NCBI GenBank assembly: GCA_020636835.1
Contig: JACJXC010000006.1
Span: 295,310 to 359,309 of the forward strand
Length of the DNA stretch: 64,000 nucleotides
DNA from: Bacteroidales bacterium
GTDB taxonomy: Bacteria > Bacteroidota > Bacteroidia > Bacteroidales > Tenuifilaceae
Reading direction: 5' to 3'
Below are positions 1 to 8,700 of the stretch, piece by piece (within the stretch, counting starts at the first letter, position 1; every line of letters begins with the position of its first letter). The notes under the pieces were generated by a model. It ran no database searches. It was not told the DNA's origin and saw only the letters and a program-made list of their open reading frames with translations. Position numbers and translations under genes: made by a program.

Positions 1-824
1 AGGGTAAGGATGGTTGCGAGTAGTGCGGGAATTAAGACTCTTATGCCGGAAAGCAGGCAGCTGTGGTAAAAGTCGGCTCTAAATGCAATCTTTTGAAGTA
101 GTGTTTCAATTGTGCCGGTGTTTAACGGGCGGCTTTGGAGTGTTGGGGATACTGCAAGTATTACTATTGCCATAAATACATAGGGCAGAGCAATAATGGC
201 TTGCCTTGTGAGTATCTTCCAATTCGATTTTACCAGGATGTCCGATGATACAAAGGCCACTATTATTATAATCGATGGCTCTTTAGTCAGGTATGCAAGG
301 GCTGCAAATAGGTACGAGGCGTAAATATTACCCCAAAATAGTTCCCTATTAAGGTAGTATCGGATCGATAGAAAGGTGAATAGGAGTTGAATCGTGAACG
401 TTGTGTCGGAAAACCAGAATATTACATAGTATAGGCCGCTGAATAGCGCTATGTGGATAAGTATTGGGAGTATGGCCGCTTTGGAGCCTATATATACTTT
501 GCTTATTTGGTAGAATTGCGACAACACCGCAAGGAAGATTACCGTAACCGTAATTTGATAGTATAATGCGTTGTGTCCAAAAATGTTGTATGTAATCCAC
601 CAGAATATATAGTTTATCGGGCGGTAGGTCCCCCCAATGGTAGCCTCGCTTAGGCTGAACGCATCCATTAGGTTGTGAGTTGAAGCCCAGAATAGCCCTG
701 TTCCATCATCGTTGCGGAAATATACTGGGAATAGGTACGATATCAGCACCGATACCAGGATTATTGCCCCTGTTACAATTAGCCCGTTTAAGTGTTTGTT
801 TTTTTTAAATTTTCCCATTCCCAT
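1..824 (-). CDS. Partial multi-pass membrane protein, GT-C-type glycosyltransferase-like
   Basis: The reading frame opens at the ATG at 824 and stays open to the window edge, so about 274 N-terminal residues are visible and the C-terminus is missing. The protein begins MGMGKFKKNKH, followed by a hydrophobic helix, then a loop containing FRNDDGTGLFW and GGTYRPINYIFWW, and then a series of hydrophobic helices. An acidic pair in the first periplasmic loop, followed by a YRP motif and alternating helices, is the layout of GT-C lipid-linked-sugar glycosyltransferases (PMT/TMTC-like). I infer that class from the layout only; the substrate is unknown. It is followed on the same strand by nothing visible and preceded by a small membrane protein 20 bases upstream, so the two may be cotranscribed. 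A generic polytopic membrane protein of unknown function is the alternative. Confidence 0.6.
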   Translation of the reverse strand, partial: MGMGKFKKNKHLNGLIVTGAIILVSVLISYLFPVYFRNDDGTGLFWASTHNLMDAFSLSEATIGGTYRPINYIFWWITYNIFGHNALYYQITVTVIFLAVLSQFYQISKVYIGSKAAILPILIHIALFSGLYYVIFWFSDTTFTIQLLFTFLSIRYYLNRELFWGNIYASYLFAALAYLTKEPSIIIIVAFVSSDILVKSNWKILTRQAIIALPYVFMAIVILAVSPTLQSRPLNTGTIETLLQKIAFRADFYHSCLLSGIRVLIPALLATILT

Positions 825-844
825 TGTATTAAACTACCAAAGGA

Positions 845-1117
845 CTATTGCTGAGATGATTCCCACTCCTTAAACCGGCGCTCGTTCTCGTACCATAGGG
901 CAATGCTCATGAATGTGCTGGCTATAAATGCGCCGAGTGTGATGCTTCCTAACGATTCCCATAGGTTGTTGGTGTGCCCCATTATTAGTTTGAACAAAAG
1001 CAATCCGGTAAACATGAATAGCGAGTAGGTTGCGCCAGATGCCAGGCAGAATGTGATTTTACTCCTTTTTTGCCAGCGGCTCCACTTGGGGATATTCTTT
1101 TTACTATAGATGATCAT
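845..1117 (-). CDS. Small two-helix membrane protein, unknown function
   Basis: This is a 90-residue protein with a basic N-terminus (KK, WSRWQKRSK), one hydrophobic segment at about residues 25-45 (FCLASGATYSLFMFTGLLLF), a short polar loop containing NNLWESLG, a second hydrophobic segment at about 57-75, and a charged tail (YENERRFKEWESS). I do not recognise a family. It ends 20 bases before the start of the GT-C-like membrane protein, so the pair may form an operon. The 181 bases upstream, before rsmH ends, show no other gene that I can support. The composition looks like a genuine small inner-membrane protein, but the function is open. Confidence 0.55.
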   Translation of the reverse strand: MIIYSKKNIPKWSRWQKRSKITFCLASGATYSLFMFTGLLLFKLIMGHTNNLWESLGSITLGAFIASTFMSIALWYENERRFKEWESSQQ

Positions 1118-1298
1118 AGTTGTGTTGATTGTATTTTTGTGAGAATAGCAAATGTAGCGATTGTTAATATAATTTTGCTCTGCTGAAAAAGTCTATTGCT
1201 TGGTGTGTATTGTATGGCAATTTTAGTTGACATCAAATGGGATTACATCTTTTTTGATGTAGAGGTTGATCCGATTAAGGCGATTGCATCCTCGAACG

Positions 1299-2351
1299 CT
1301 AGGCCTTTATTGCCCAGCGCAGTTTTGCCGAGCGTGCCCTTGGATTGCTATTGCACTCCTGCGCCGAGGGGCGAATGGGATCGGGTGCTACTTCTCGATA
1401 AATGCCTTCCCGGAACAATCGTTGAAAGGATTTCTTCACCCTCCGATCCTCGCCTGAGTGGAACGAGAGTATGGCAACACGTCCCTCGGAGGCTAATGCA
1501 TCCGGAAGTTTCTCCAAAAACTTATCCAGTACATCAAACTCGTTATTCACCTCAATGCGCAGCGCCTGGAATACCCGCTGACACGATTTTTTTACTTCAT
1601 CCTTGCGCTGTGCTTTTGGGATAAATCCTAGGGTTTCGGTAATGATATTCCGGAGGTGTGTGGTGGTTTCTATTTTTTCGCCTGCTAAAACTTTATCGAT
1701 AATTGTTTCGGCAATCTCGTGGGCGTAAGGCTCATCGGAGTTTAGTACAAGTATCTCCTCTAGTTTATTCTGCGAGATGGTATTCAGCAGCTCCGAGGCC
1801 GGTTGTCCATTATGGGGATTTAGCCTCAAGTCGAGAGGTCCTTCCACCTTAAAGGAGAAACCCCGGTCGGGGTTGTCTATTTGCATCGACGATACGCCCA
1901 GGTCGGCAAGTACAAAGTTCAAAGGCCCCGATTCGGCAACTATGGCATCAATTTCCGAGAAGTTCATTTTTCGTATAATCAATGTGTCTGCGGGGTAGCC
2001 AAGGTTTCTTAAACGCTGCTCGGTTTTGGGTAGTTCAATGGAATCCACATCGGTGGCGAATAGCCGACCACCGGGCTGGAGCCGTTTCAGCATCTCGAGG
2101 CTATGTCCACCGTATCCCAACGTTGCATCCATGCCTGTTTGCCCCGGGCTAATGTTTAGGAACTCCATAATTTCATCAACACATATGGAGCGATGCATTC
2201 CTGCCGGTGTTTTGCCCTGTTCCTGAATTTTGGCTATATCGGTAGTGTACTTATCGGGATTTAGCTCCTTGTATTTTTCGTGAAAAGCCTTTGGGTGCGT
2301 CCCTTTATAACGTTTGCGTCGAACGTGCTTTGGTTGTTCCGGGTTTTCCAT
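1299..2351 (-). CDS. rsmH: 16S rRNA (cytosine-1402-N4)-methyltransferase, stand-alone form
   Basis: RsmH uses SAM to methylate N4 of C1402 in the ribosomal decoding centre. The SAM-binding motif MDATLGYGGHS lies at residues 74-84, the acidic SAM-contact DVDS at 101-104, and the family motif VLADLGVSSMQIDNP at 147-161. The C-terminal half contains the RsmH-specific QRVFQALRIEVN and ILSFHSGEDRRVK. At 350 residues it is about 35-40 longer than the common form. The excess is a basic N-terminal extension (RRKRYKGTHP, EKYKELNPDKY) before the catalytic fold. In most bacteria rsmH sits between mraZ and ftsL in the division/cell-wall cluster, but here no cluster gene is nearby, so a second, canonical copy elsewhere is possible. 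The methyltransferase assignment is secure. Confidence 0.93.
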   Translation of the reverse strand: MENPEQPKHVRRKRYKGTHPKAFHEKYKELNPDKYTTDIAKIQEQGKTPAGMHRSICVDEIMEFLNISPGQTGMDATLGYGGHSLEMLKRLQPGGRLFATDVDSIELPKTEQRLRNLGYPADTLIIRKMNFSEIDAIVAESGPLNFVLADLGVSSMQIDNPDRGFSFKVEGPLDLRLNPHNGQPASELLNTISQNKLEEILVLNSDEPYAHEIAETIIDKVLAGEKIETTTHLRNIITETLGFIPKAQRKDEVKKSCQRVFQALRIEVNNEFDVLDKFLEKLPDALASEGRVAILSFHSGEDRRVKKSFQRLFREGIYREVAPDPIRPSAQECNSNPRARSAKLRWAIKA

Positions 2352-2439
2352 TTGTTATTGCTTTGGTTTTTGATGCTTTGTTGCAAAGGTAATGATTCGT
2401 ATAGAAATATTAAGTTGTGCTCAACGGGGTGAGGTGTTT

Positions 2440-3081
2440 TTATAGGCTCTTAGTTAGGGTTATCGTACTGGGGATTGAGTGTATCAGTTGGATCAGTGTC
2501 GCATCGTGATTAGTTTTGCCGTACAAATCGATATATAGTTGGGTTATCAGGTCGGCAATTTGCCGTGGGCTGAAAGTAGTATTGTTGACGAATGGTATTA
2601 CCATCAAAATCATATGGGTGGGGGTGGTGTTATTAAGCGTTGGAAGAATGTAGGGAGTATCCTTAATGATGTATGCCCCATTTTTGAGATAGAATTCTAC
2701 GCGGTTAATTCTATTGGTTGGATTTGCCTCTCCCGAAGGGTTTTCAACTTCCATTACTAGGTGTTTACCCTTTTTGCTTGTTATTCCTTTTAGGTATCGG
2801 AGTAGTTGTGAGCCCAGTTGTTTCCCCCGTTGATTTTTGTTCACTGCAAGGTAGTCGAGCAGTGTGAAATCAAGTTTTTCGAAATTCCATAGCAGTGCAA
2901 ATGCCATTACTTGATCCGAGTCGACACAAACATAAAGTTCTTGGCGCCCAGAGAGGATTCGCTGCTCGATGGTTTTAATCGGGTGCTGCTCATTGGCCGG
3001 GAACGAGTCCCGGTATATTTGCATGGCGTTGAGGAAGTGGTGCGATTGTATGTCGAGTATTCGGAGGAATTGAATAGGCAT
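2440..3081 (-). CDS. GNAT-family N-acetyltransferase
   Basis: This 213-residue protein has the acetyl-CoA-binding signature of GNAT enzymes: strand LDYLAVNKN followed by QRGKQLG at residues 84-90 and helix SQLLRYLKG. A later VEFYLKNGAY matches the usual motif B (x-FYxKxGF). The enzyme should transfer an acetyl group from acetyl-CoA to an amine on a small molecule or protein; nothing in the sequence identifies the acceptor. The last 50 or so residues (NNTTFSPRQIADLI onwards) extend past the GNAT fold. It lies between rsmH and the DUF416 gene on the same strand with gaps of about 70-90 bases. Confidence 0.82.
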   Translation of the reverse strand: MPIQFLRILDIQSHHFLNAMQIYRDSFPANEQHPIKTIEQRILSGRQELYVCVDSDQVMAFALLWNFEKLDFTLLDYLAVNKNQRGKQLGSQLLRYLKGITSKKGKHLVMEVENPSGEANPTNRINRVEFYLKNGAYIIKDTPYILPTLNNTTPTHMILMVIPFVNNTTFSPRQIADLITQLYIDLYGKTNHDATLIQLIHSIPSTITLTKSL

Positions 3082-3150
3082 GCGTTTTTGTTGTCAACTT
3101 TGTTTTTTGCCAGCTTGAAATCCCCAGTTTTTTTAGTGGGTTGACCAAAT

Positions 3151-3642
3151 CTATATGAGCATGTCCTTAATTTGCTGCATGGTTGTTTTCATTACCGGGT
3201 GGTCGTATATCTGATCGTCGGTAATGTTTTCGTTGGCCTCGGCTAGTTCAAAATCAACATTATCGATTAGTAACGAGCATATGTCAATTACGTGCTGATT
3301 GTCTCTGCGCTGAGTAAACATAAGGAGTTCGTGCACAGCGCTTACAGCATTAATTGCATACGATTCCTTCCATGTATCGGCTTCGGGGTTTATGGGCATC
3401 AATTTTTCAACCTTGGCAATAAATTCGTTGAGTTTGGTTTTATCTGTTGCCGACTTTGCAAGTTCTTGTTCACATAGTGCAATGGCATCGGCCAGCAGGA
3501 TCGAATCTTCTTCTTTTGCGAATTGTTTATAGTATGGGTATAATTTATGGCAAATATCAAGCGATGCGTTTTGCTTTTGCTGATCGGTAGCCATATTTAC
3601 GAGGAGTATCAGCTCATCAATAAAGTTAAGATATGCTTGCAT
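3151..3642 (-). CDS. DUF416 (YjaG-like) family protein
   Basis: I place the start at the ATG at 3642 (MQAYLNFIDEL), giving 163 residues. The frame is open further upstream, but that part (MFYPNRLHSQK) is basic and unlike the family. The all-helical protein has acidic character and resembles E. coli YjaG: ICHKLYPYYKQF near the N-terminus, a central YAINAVSAVHELL, and the C-terminal signature NENITDDQIYDHPVM, which parallels YjaG's MSDEELKENPAV. The biochemical function of DUF416 proteins is not established as far as I know. It lies 108 bases downstream of tonB on the same strand and could be read through from that operon. Confidence 0.72.
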   Translation of the reverse strand: MQAYLNFIDELILLVNMATDQQKQNASLDICHKLYPYYKQFAKEEDSILLADAIALCEQELAKSATDKTKLNEFIAKVEKLMPINPEADTWKESYAINAVSAVHELLMFTQRRDNQHVIDICSLLIDNVDFELAEANENITDDQIYDHPVMKTTMQQIKDMLI

Positions 3643-3749
3643 TTTTTTACTAGTTTTGTTAATATAATGTACTATTTGTATTGAATAGTGATGGTTGGCG
3701 CGTTTCTGGCTGTGTAATCGGTTAGGGTAAAACAATTGAAGTGTTGAGG

Positions 3750-4562
3750 TTACTGAAGCCTAAATATATAGGTAATAGTGCCAATTTGGGAGGCTGGAGC
3801 ATCGGCTTTTATGTTAAATTTGGCATTGAGCGCGGCTTTCTCGGCGGCTTTTAGGAGTTGGCTGTCGAGCGTAGTGGATCCTTTGACGCCCGCTTTCGCC
3901 TTGGTAACGTTTCCCTGTTTGTCAACGGTAACTTCAACCACAACTTTGCCGCTTTTTTGCCTAGGGTATTCAGGCTGAGGTAATTTTAGCACGGTTCTAC
4001 CGTTAAGGTTGACGGAAATACCCCGTTCGGCATCGCCTCCTCCTCCAGTTGAACCAACCCTGTTTGGGGAGTCAACGGAGCCTTCTTCGCCACCCTGATT
4101 TCCGGCTTTGCCCGTTTCGCCTTCTCCGGTTGTGCCGCCATCGGCTTTTTGTCCGGGGAACAACGCTTTTTTATTCGCTTCGCGGGGTTTTTCTGTTGGG
4201 GTTTCGCTGGTTTTCTTGTTGGTAGTTGTTTGTGTATGTTGGGTTGTGGTTTTATTGGCCGATTCTACCTTTTTTGTTTCATCTTTCTTCTTTACGGGTA
4301 GCGAGGGGGCTTCCTCTGTATCCTGTGTAAGGGGCGCATCCTCCTGTGCTTTGCTGGCGCTAGCGGTTTGAGGTGTGGCGGCCTCCTGTTCAATTTTGGG
4401 TTCATCGGCGCCCATTCCATCCTCAGAATTCCCGAAGTTTATTAGAATGCCTTGCTCAGCAGGGAGTGGAAGGGGCGTGGAGAACCCGAAAGTATAAAGC
4501 AATAGAACAGCTATGGTATGCACTGCAATTGTACTTACTATGCCTTTGCTTCTGTTGCTCAT
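3750..4562 (-). CDS. tonB: TonB-like energy transducer
   Basis: This 270-residue protein has the three-part TonB layout: a single N-terminal anchor helix (residues 8-27, TIAVHTIAVLLLYTFGF), a long low-complexity periplasmic linker rich in T, E, K, Q and G (about 40-165), and a C-terminal TonB domain (about 170-270) with LPQPEYPRQKSGKVVVEV and DKQGNVTKAKA. TonB couples the proton motive force harvested by ExbB/ExbD to outer-membrane receptors. The linker is rich in Glu/Lys/Thr and contains glycine-rich patches (GGTTGEGETG, GGGGD) in place of the Pro-Lys repeats of enterobacterial TonB. It starts 10 bases after exbD ends and is clearly in one operon with exbB and exbD. The TonB-dependent receptor at 29-31 kb is a possible client. 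Confidence 0.88.
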   Translation of the reverse strand: MSNRSKGIVSTIAVHTIAVLLLYTFGFSTPLPLPAEQGILINFGNSEDGMGADEPKIEQEAATPQTASASKAQEDAPLTQDTEEAPSLPVKKKDETKKVESANKTTTQHTQTTTNKKTSETPTEKPREANKKALFPGQKADGGTTGEGETGKAGNQGGEEGSVDSPNRVGSTGGGGDAERGISVNLNGRTVLKLPQPEYPRQKSGKVVVEVTVDKQGNVTKAKAGVKGSTTLDSQLLKAAEKAALNAKFNIKADAPASQIGTITYIFRLQ

Positions 4563-4572
4563 GGTTTGCCGG

Positions 4573-4971
4573 TTACTTTGTAAGGGGTTGTGTGGCCAGT
4601 ATCAGTTTATACTTATTGTCCTTGGCTATGTTCATAACCTTAACCACCTCTTCCATGGGTACGCTACGATCCACATGCAGAGCTATAGTAGGATCTTCCT
4701 GTTCCTTCATCTTTTGTTGAAGTAGGTATTCCAGCTGGTTGAGTGTAACCGGAACCGTTTCGAGGAAGAAAGTCCTTTCGGCAGTTATCGATACCGACGT
4801 CATTGGTTTTGCTGATGTTTGGCTGTTGCTCTGGGGTAGCAGCAACTTTAGCGCATTGGGGTGGACTAGAGTTGATGTGATCATGAAGAATATCAGCAGG
4901 AGGAACACCAAGTCGCTCATCGATGACATGTTAAAACTCGCGTCGGCTTTTGATCTCTTTTTTAGTGCCAT
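4573..4971 (-). CDS. exbD: ExbD biopolymer transport protein
   Basis: ExbD is the periplasmically anchored subunit of the ExbB/ExbD proton channel that energises TonB. The protein has 132 residues, the normal ExbD size, with a short cytoplasmic N-terminus, one transmembrane helix (about residues 18-36), and a periplasmic domain ending TIALHVDRSVPMEEVVKVM. The proton-carrying aspartate in the helix is present at D20 within NMSSMSDLVFLLLIFFMITS. The gene lies 14 bases downstream of exbB and 10 bases upstream of tonB. TolR is a homologue, but the direct linkage to a TonB gene favours ExbD. Confidence 0.92.
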   Translation of the reverse strand: MALKKRSKADASFNMSSMSDLVFLLLIFFMITSTLVHPNALKLLLPQSNSQTSAKPMTSVSITAERTFFLETVPVTLNQLEYLLQQKMKEQEDPTIALHVDRSVPMEEVVKVMNIAKDNKYKLILATQPLTK

Positions 4972-4985
4972 ACCGGTAGTTTTAG

Positions 4986-5672
4986 CTATGCAACAGGTTC
5001 GTTAAGTAAATCCATAAACTCGGAGGTTTTGGCTTCGAGTTCGTATACAACCTTTTCCACGCGGGCAACCAGATAGTTGTACCCAAAGTAGGCAAAAACG
5101 CCAACAATTAAGCCCGCTACTGTTGTAACCATAGCGGTGTATATCCCATTCGATAGTAGTCCTACATCGATATTGTTTCCTGCCATAGACATATCGTAGA
5201 AAGCACGGATCATTCCAATTACTGTACCCAGAAAACCAATCATTGGTGCGCCGCCCGATATTGTGGCCAGGAATGGGAGGCTGGCTTCGAGCTTGGATAT
5301 TTCCAGATTGCCCACATTTTCGATGGCTGTGTTAACATCGGAGAGTGGCCGCCCAATCCGTTGAATCCCTTTTTCAATCATCCGGGCTACGGGTGAACTT
5401 TTTGATTGGCAAAGTGCGAGTGCCGAGTCAATTTTATCTTCGTGAATATACTCCCTAATGCGGTTCATGAAATTTGTATCGGTTTCCGACGCTTTGCGGA
5501 TGGCAAGGTAGCGTTCGGCAAAAATGTATATTGCCACAACCGATAGCAAGAATAGTGGAATCATTATCCAGCCACCTTTTAGGGCTAAATCGATAAAGCT
5601 TAGAGAAACCTCTTCGGCCTGTGGCGTTTCTGTTTGAATGGCGGTCAAAAGAATAGTCGAAAGTGTGTTCAT
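4986..5672 (-). CDS. exbB: ExbB/TolQ/MotA-family proton channel subunit
   Basis: This 228-residue integral membrane protein has a first helix at about residues 35-53 (WIMIPLFLLSVVAIYIF), a cytoplasmic loop, and two further helices at about 130-160 and 175-205. The MotA/TolQ/ExbB signature GFLGTVIGMIRAF and the preceding LEASLPFLATI are both present. It forms the pentameric part of the proton channel with ExbD. The operon order exbB-exbD-tonB is complete. Upstream, a candidate promoter is visible as TTG at 5720-5722 and TAATTTTC at 5690-5697 (minus strand), close to the Bacteroidota -33/-7 pattern. Confidence 0.93.
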   Translation of the reverse strand: MNTLSTILLTAIQTETPQAEEVSLSFIDLALKGGWIMIPLFLLSVVAIYIFAERYLAIRKASETDTNFMNRIREYIHEDKIDSALALCQSKSSPVARMIEKGIQRIGRPLSDVNTAIENVGNLEISKLEASLPFLATISGGAPMIGFLGTVIGMIRAFYDMSMAGNNIDVGLLSNGIYTAMVTTVAGLIVGVFAYFGYNYLVARVEKVVYELEAKTSEFMDLLNEPVA

Positions 5673-5689
5673 ACGCTTAAAATTTTTGC

Positions 5690-5722
5690 GAAAATTACTA
5701 AAAAAACGGATTAGTCGTACAA
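5690..5722 (-). promoter_or_regulatory. Candidate promoter for exbB-exbD-tonB
   Basis: On the minus strand TTG (5722-5720) is followed after 22 bases by TAATTTTC (5697-5690), which matches seven of the eight positions of the Bacteroidota -7 box TAnnTTTG. Spacing is slightly longer than the usual 19-21. It lies just upstream of the exbB start at 5672. Confidence 0.35.
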
Positions 5723-5765
5723 TCTATTGTTCTTAACTGATTTGTTTTTAATTTTTGGAAATGCT

Positions 5766-8700
5766 TTACTTAAATACAACGTTGTTGTTTAGGATGGCTG
5801 GAGCGTTATAGCTTAGCGTGCTGTCGCTTTCCGCTGGGGGTGTTTCCAGTGAGTCGGTAGGCGTTGTGTTATTCTTGCGTTTAAAGGAGTTGGTGAGTTG
5901 CTTCCACAGTTCCTTTACGGTGTTGAATTCTTCGCGGTATAGAAAACCTGCTCCAGTGGTGTAGTTGCTTTCCTGGGTTGTTTGGTCAAACTCATCGTTG
6001 GACCGGGCAAATGCTTTGAATCGAAGTTTCCCCGATTTGTTGAGTTTCACATCGATGTTAAAGTCGCCCGCTATGGGGTTGTTATTATTTTTTGCGCCTA
6101 CATCTACGTTTCCGTTTATCGAAACCCTGTCGTCGAGCAGTTGGGTCGAGAGTGCCAACTCCATTTGATCGGAACTCAGCTCATCCTCTAAGCCTGGGCG
6201 GTAGTTGAACCCGATGTCGAAGTTATTGCTCCATTGCGATAGCCAGTTGCTCAACTGGTTGGAGAGTAGTTCGCTGGCGGTGTTGTATATGCCGGTGGTG
6301 CCCAAGCTGGGGTTGCTGCTCTCGGTGGTTGTTCTCGTGGCATTCTGATCAGCAATAAAACTGTTTATTACTAGCAAGCCTAGGAATTGAGTATTAACTT
6401 TTTCCTCGGTGTTAAGGGTACTGGCCACAAGTGCCTTAGTTTCGGCATCGGCGTTGGGGAGGCTGATGTTGAACTTGATGTTGGGCGACATTAGCTTCTG
6501 TGTTAGCATAATTTGGCAATCCACCGGTATCCGGGTGGCGTACTGCTCGTCCATAAGGAGTTGCCGTAGCGATGTTTTTACCCGGTAAACCGCTCTTATA
6601 TCCATGGTGGCATCGAGCGGATCGCCATTCCATATTATGCTGCTTCCATCCTCAATCCTGAACTTCTTGTTAATTACGCCCTGTAGGGTAAACAGGTAGT
6701 CTCCTTTTTCGATGTTGTAATTACCGAACATCCTGAAAATATCCTTGTTCGGGTTTATTTCCATCTTCAAGTTTCCGTTTCCGTTTGCTTTAATAATATC
6801 ACCCAGCTTCTTGTCGATAATTATTTGTGCTTCGGCCTCGGGGGTAACCTGTAGCTCCATTGTCAGGTTCAGGTTGGTGCTGGGTTGCTCTTTTTCCAGG
6901 GTGGGTTCTTCAACGATGATTAGGTTGGGGTCGTTGTTTACGAATGTGATAAAGTTACTCTGCTCAACGGTCGATCCGCTCGATAGGGGAAGGTAGATGG
7001 CTGTTTTGTTCTCGGTTTTGAGTTTAATATTTAGGTTAATGTCATTGGGAGTTCCATTCACCAGCACTATTCCCGTGGCGTAAACTGTGCCGTAGAACGA
7101 CTCGTTATCGCGCTCGGTGGTGTTCATGCATTGGAAGTTGTTGGCTGTTAATCCAATATTTAGGTTGATATTCTTGAAATGGTTGGTGGTAATGGTACCG
7201 TTTAGGGTTGCTGTATGGTTGTGCTGGTCGGTGATTTTCAGGTTGTGGAGCAGGAAGTTACTGTTCTCAACGATAATTCTATCGTTCAAACTGTAGCGGG
7301 TTTTCAGAAAGTCAACCGTGAGGCTTGTGCTGTTCAGTTTTATGTTGCCGTTGAGTTTGGGGGTATCGGTGTTTCCGGTTACTCGGATTTTTCCTGTGGC
7401 ATTACCGTTGAGGTTCGATATGTTGCCCTTTAGGATTGGATTCAGATGCGATAGTTTGAATCGGTTTATATCGATATCAAAATCAAGTTGATTGTTTTCG
7501 GTGTAGTAGTTGCCATTTGCTCTGAATGTGGTGGAGTCGTGGTTCCGGTTTGTAACGTTAATAGCCATTCGCCTTTCCTCATTATTCCATATACTTTTAA
7601 AACTGATGTTTCCAACGGAGTCGGCGTTTACGGTTAGATTGTTGATATTAACGTCGGCTAGTAGGGTTGGGGTTGTGTATAGGCTGTTTACTTTGGCATT
7701 CCCGTTTATTCTTCCATTGAGTTGGTATCCTAAGCTTTGAAGGTACACATTGAGGTACGATATGTTGAGGTTGTTGAGGTTTACCGACAGGGTATCGTTG
7801 GGTATCCCCGATATGTTGCCGTGTATGTTTAGCATTTGATTTTGGCTGCTAATCCTGAATTTATCAATCGATATGCGTCCGGAGTCAATGGTGATGCTCG
7901 ATGGTGACAGTTGCCAGGTGGAGTCGTTTAGTATAAATTCGGAGGGGGTGAAGTTGAGTTGCGCAATATGTCCATTTTTGCCCGATTCGCTGAAGTTTGC
8001 CGATGCCTCAATTAGCCCGTGGGTTGCTGGCGATTGCGGGTTATTCCACCCTAAGGCAATGTGCATTATGTTGTTCTTTATGTTGGTGTTAATCTTGAAG
8101 TTCCGTATGGCATTTTCGCCGAAGCCGATGGTTGGGGTGGTTATGCTTGCGCTTAAAATGCTATCGCGGGTTTGCCCATCGATGCTTAAATCCTTTACCG
8201 TGGTGGTGCCTACTTGTATTTCGGGGATTTTAATCTTGAATATGAGGGTTTGTAGGTCGGGATTGAGGATTCCGAATACACTAGAGTTTTCGGCAATTCG
8301 GATGTTAGGGGCTATTACGCTGGTTATTTTTTTTGTCTTTTTTAGTCGGAATTTTATTAGGTAATCGTTGTGCTCGGGTTTGTCAACCCCTGTGATTTGG
8401 GCTTGTTGGTGCTGGCTGTTGGGGTTAAGCGCTGGTACGTATTTGTAGAACAGATCCGTGAGGTATGCCGCTATTCTTGAGTAGTTGTACTTGCTGCGAA
8501 TTTCAGCCTCGGCAAATTCCGATTTCAGGCTAATTATTTTGCTATTGGCCGAGTTGTCGGCATTAATTGTGATATCGGCAAGTTTAAATTCGCCGCGTTG
8601 ATTTTTGTACGATGAGTTTAATACCTTAATCTCCCCCTTACTATTGTCTAGGCTATTTCCCGCAAATTTAGTGGTGAGCAGGAACGATGCTTCCGAAATA

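Noticed and set aside
1196..1624. Plus-strand frame of 142 residues over the end of rsmH
   Set aside because: It is antisense to the strongly supported rsmH gene and its translation has no family features.
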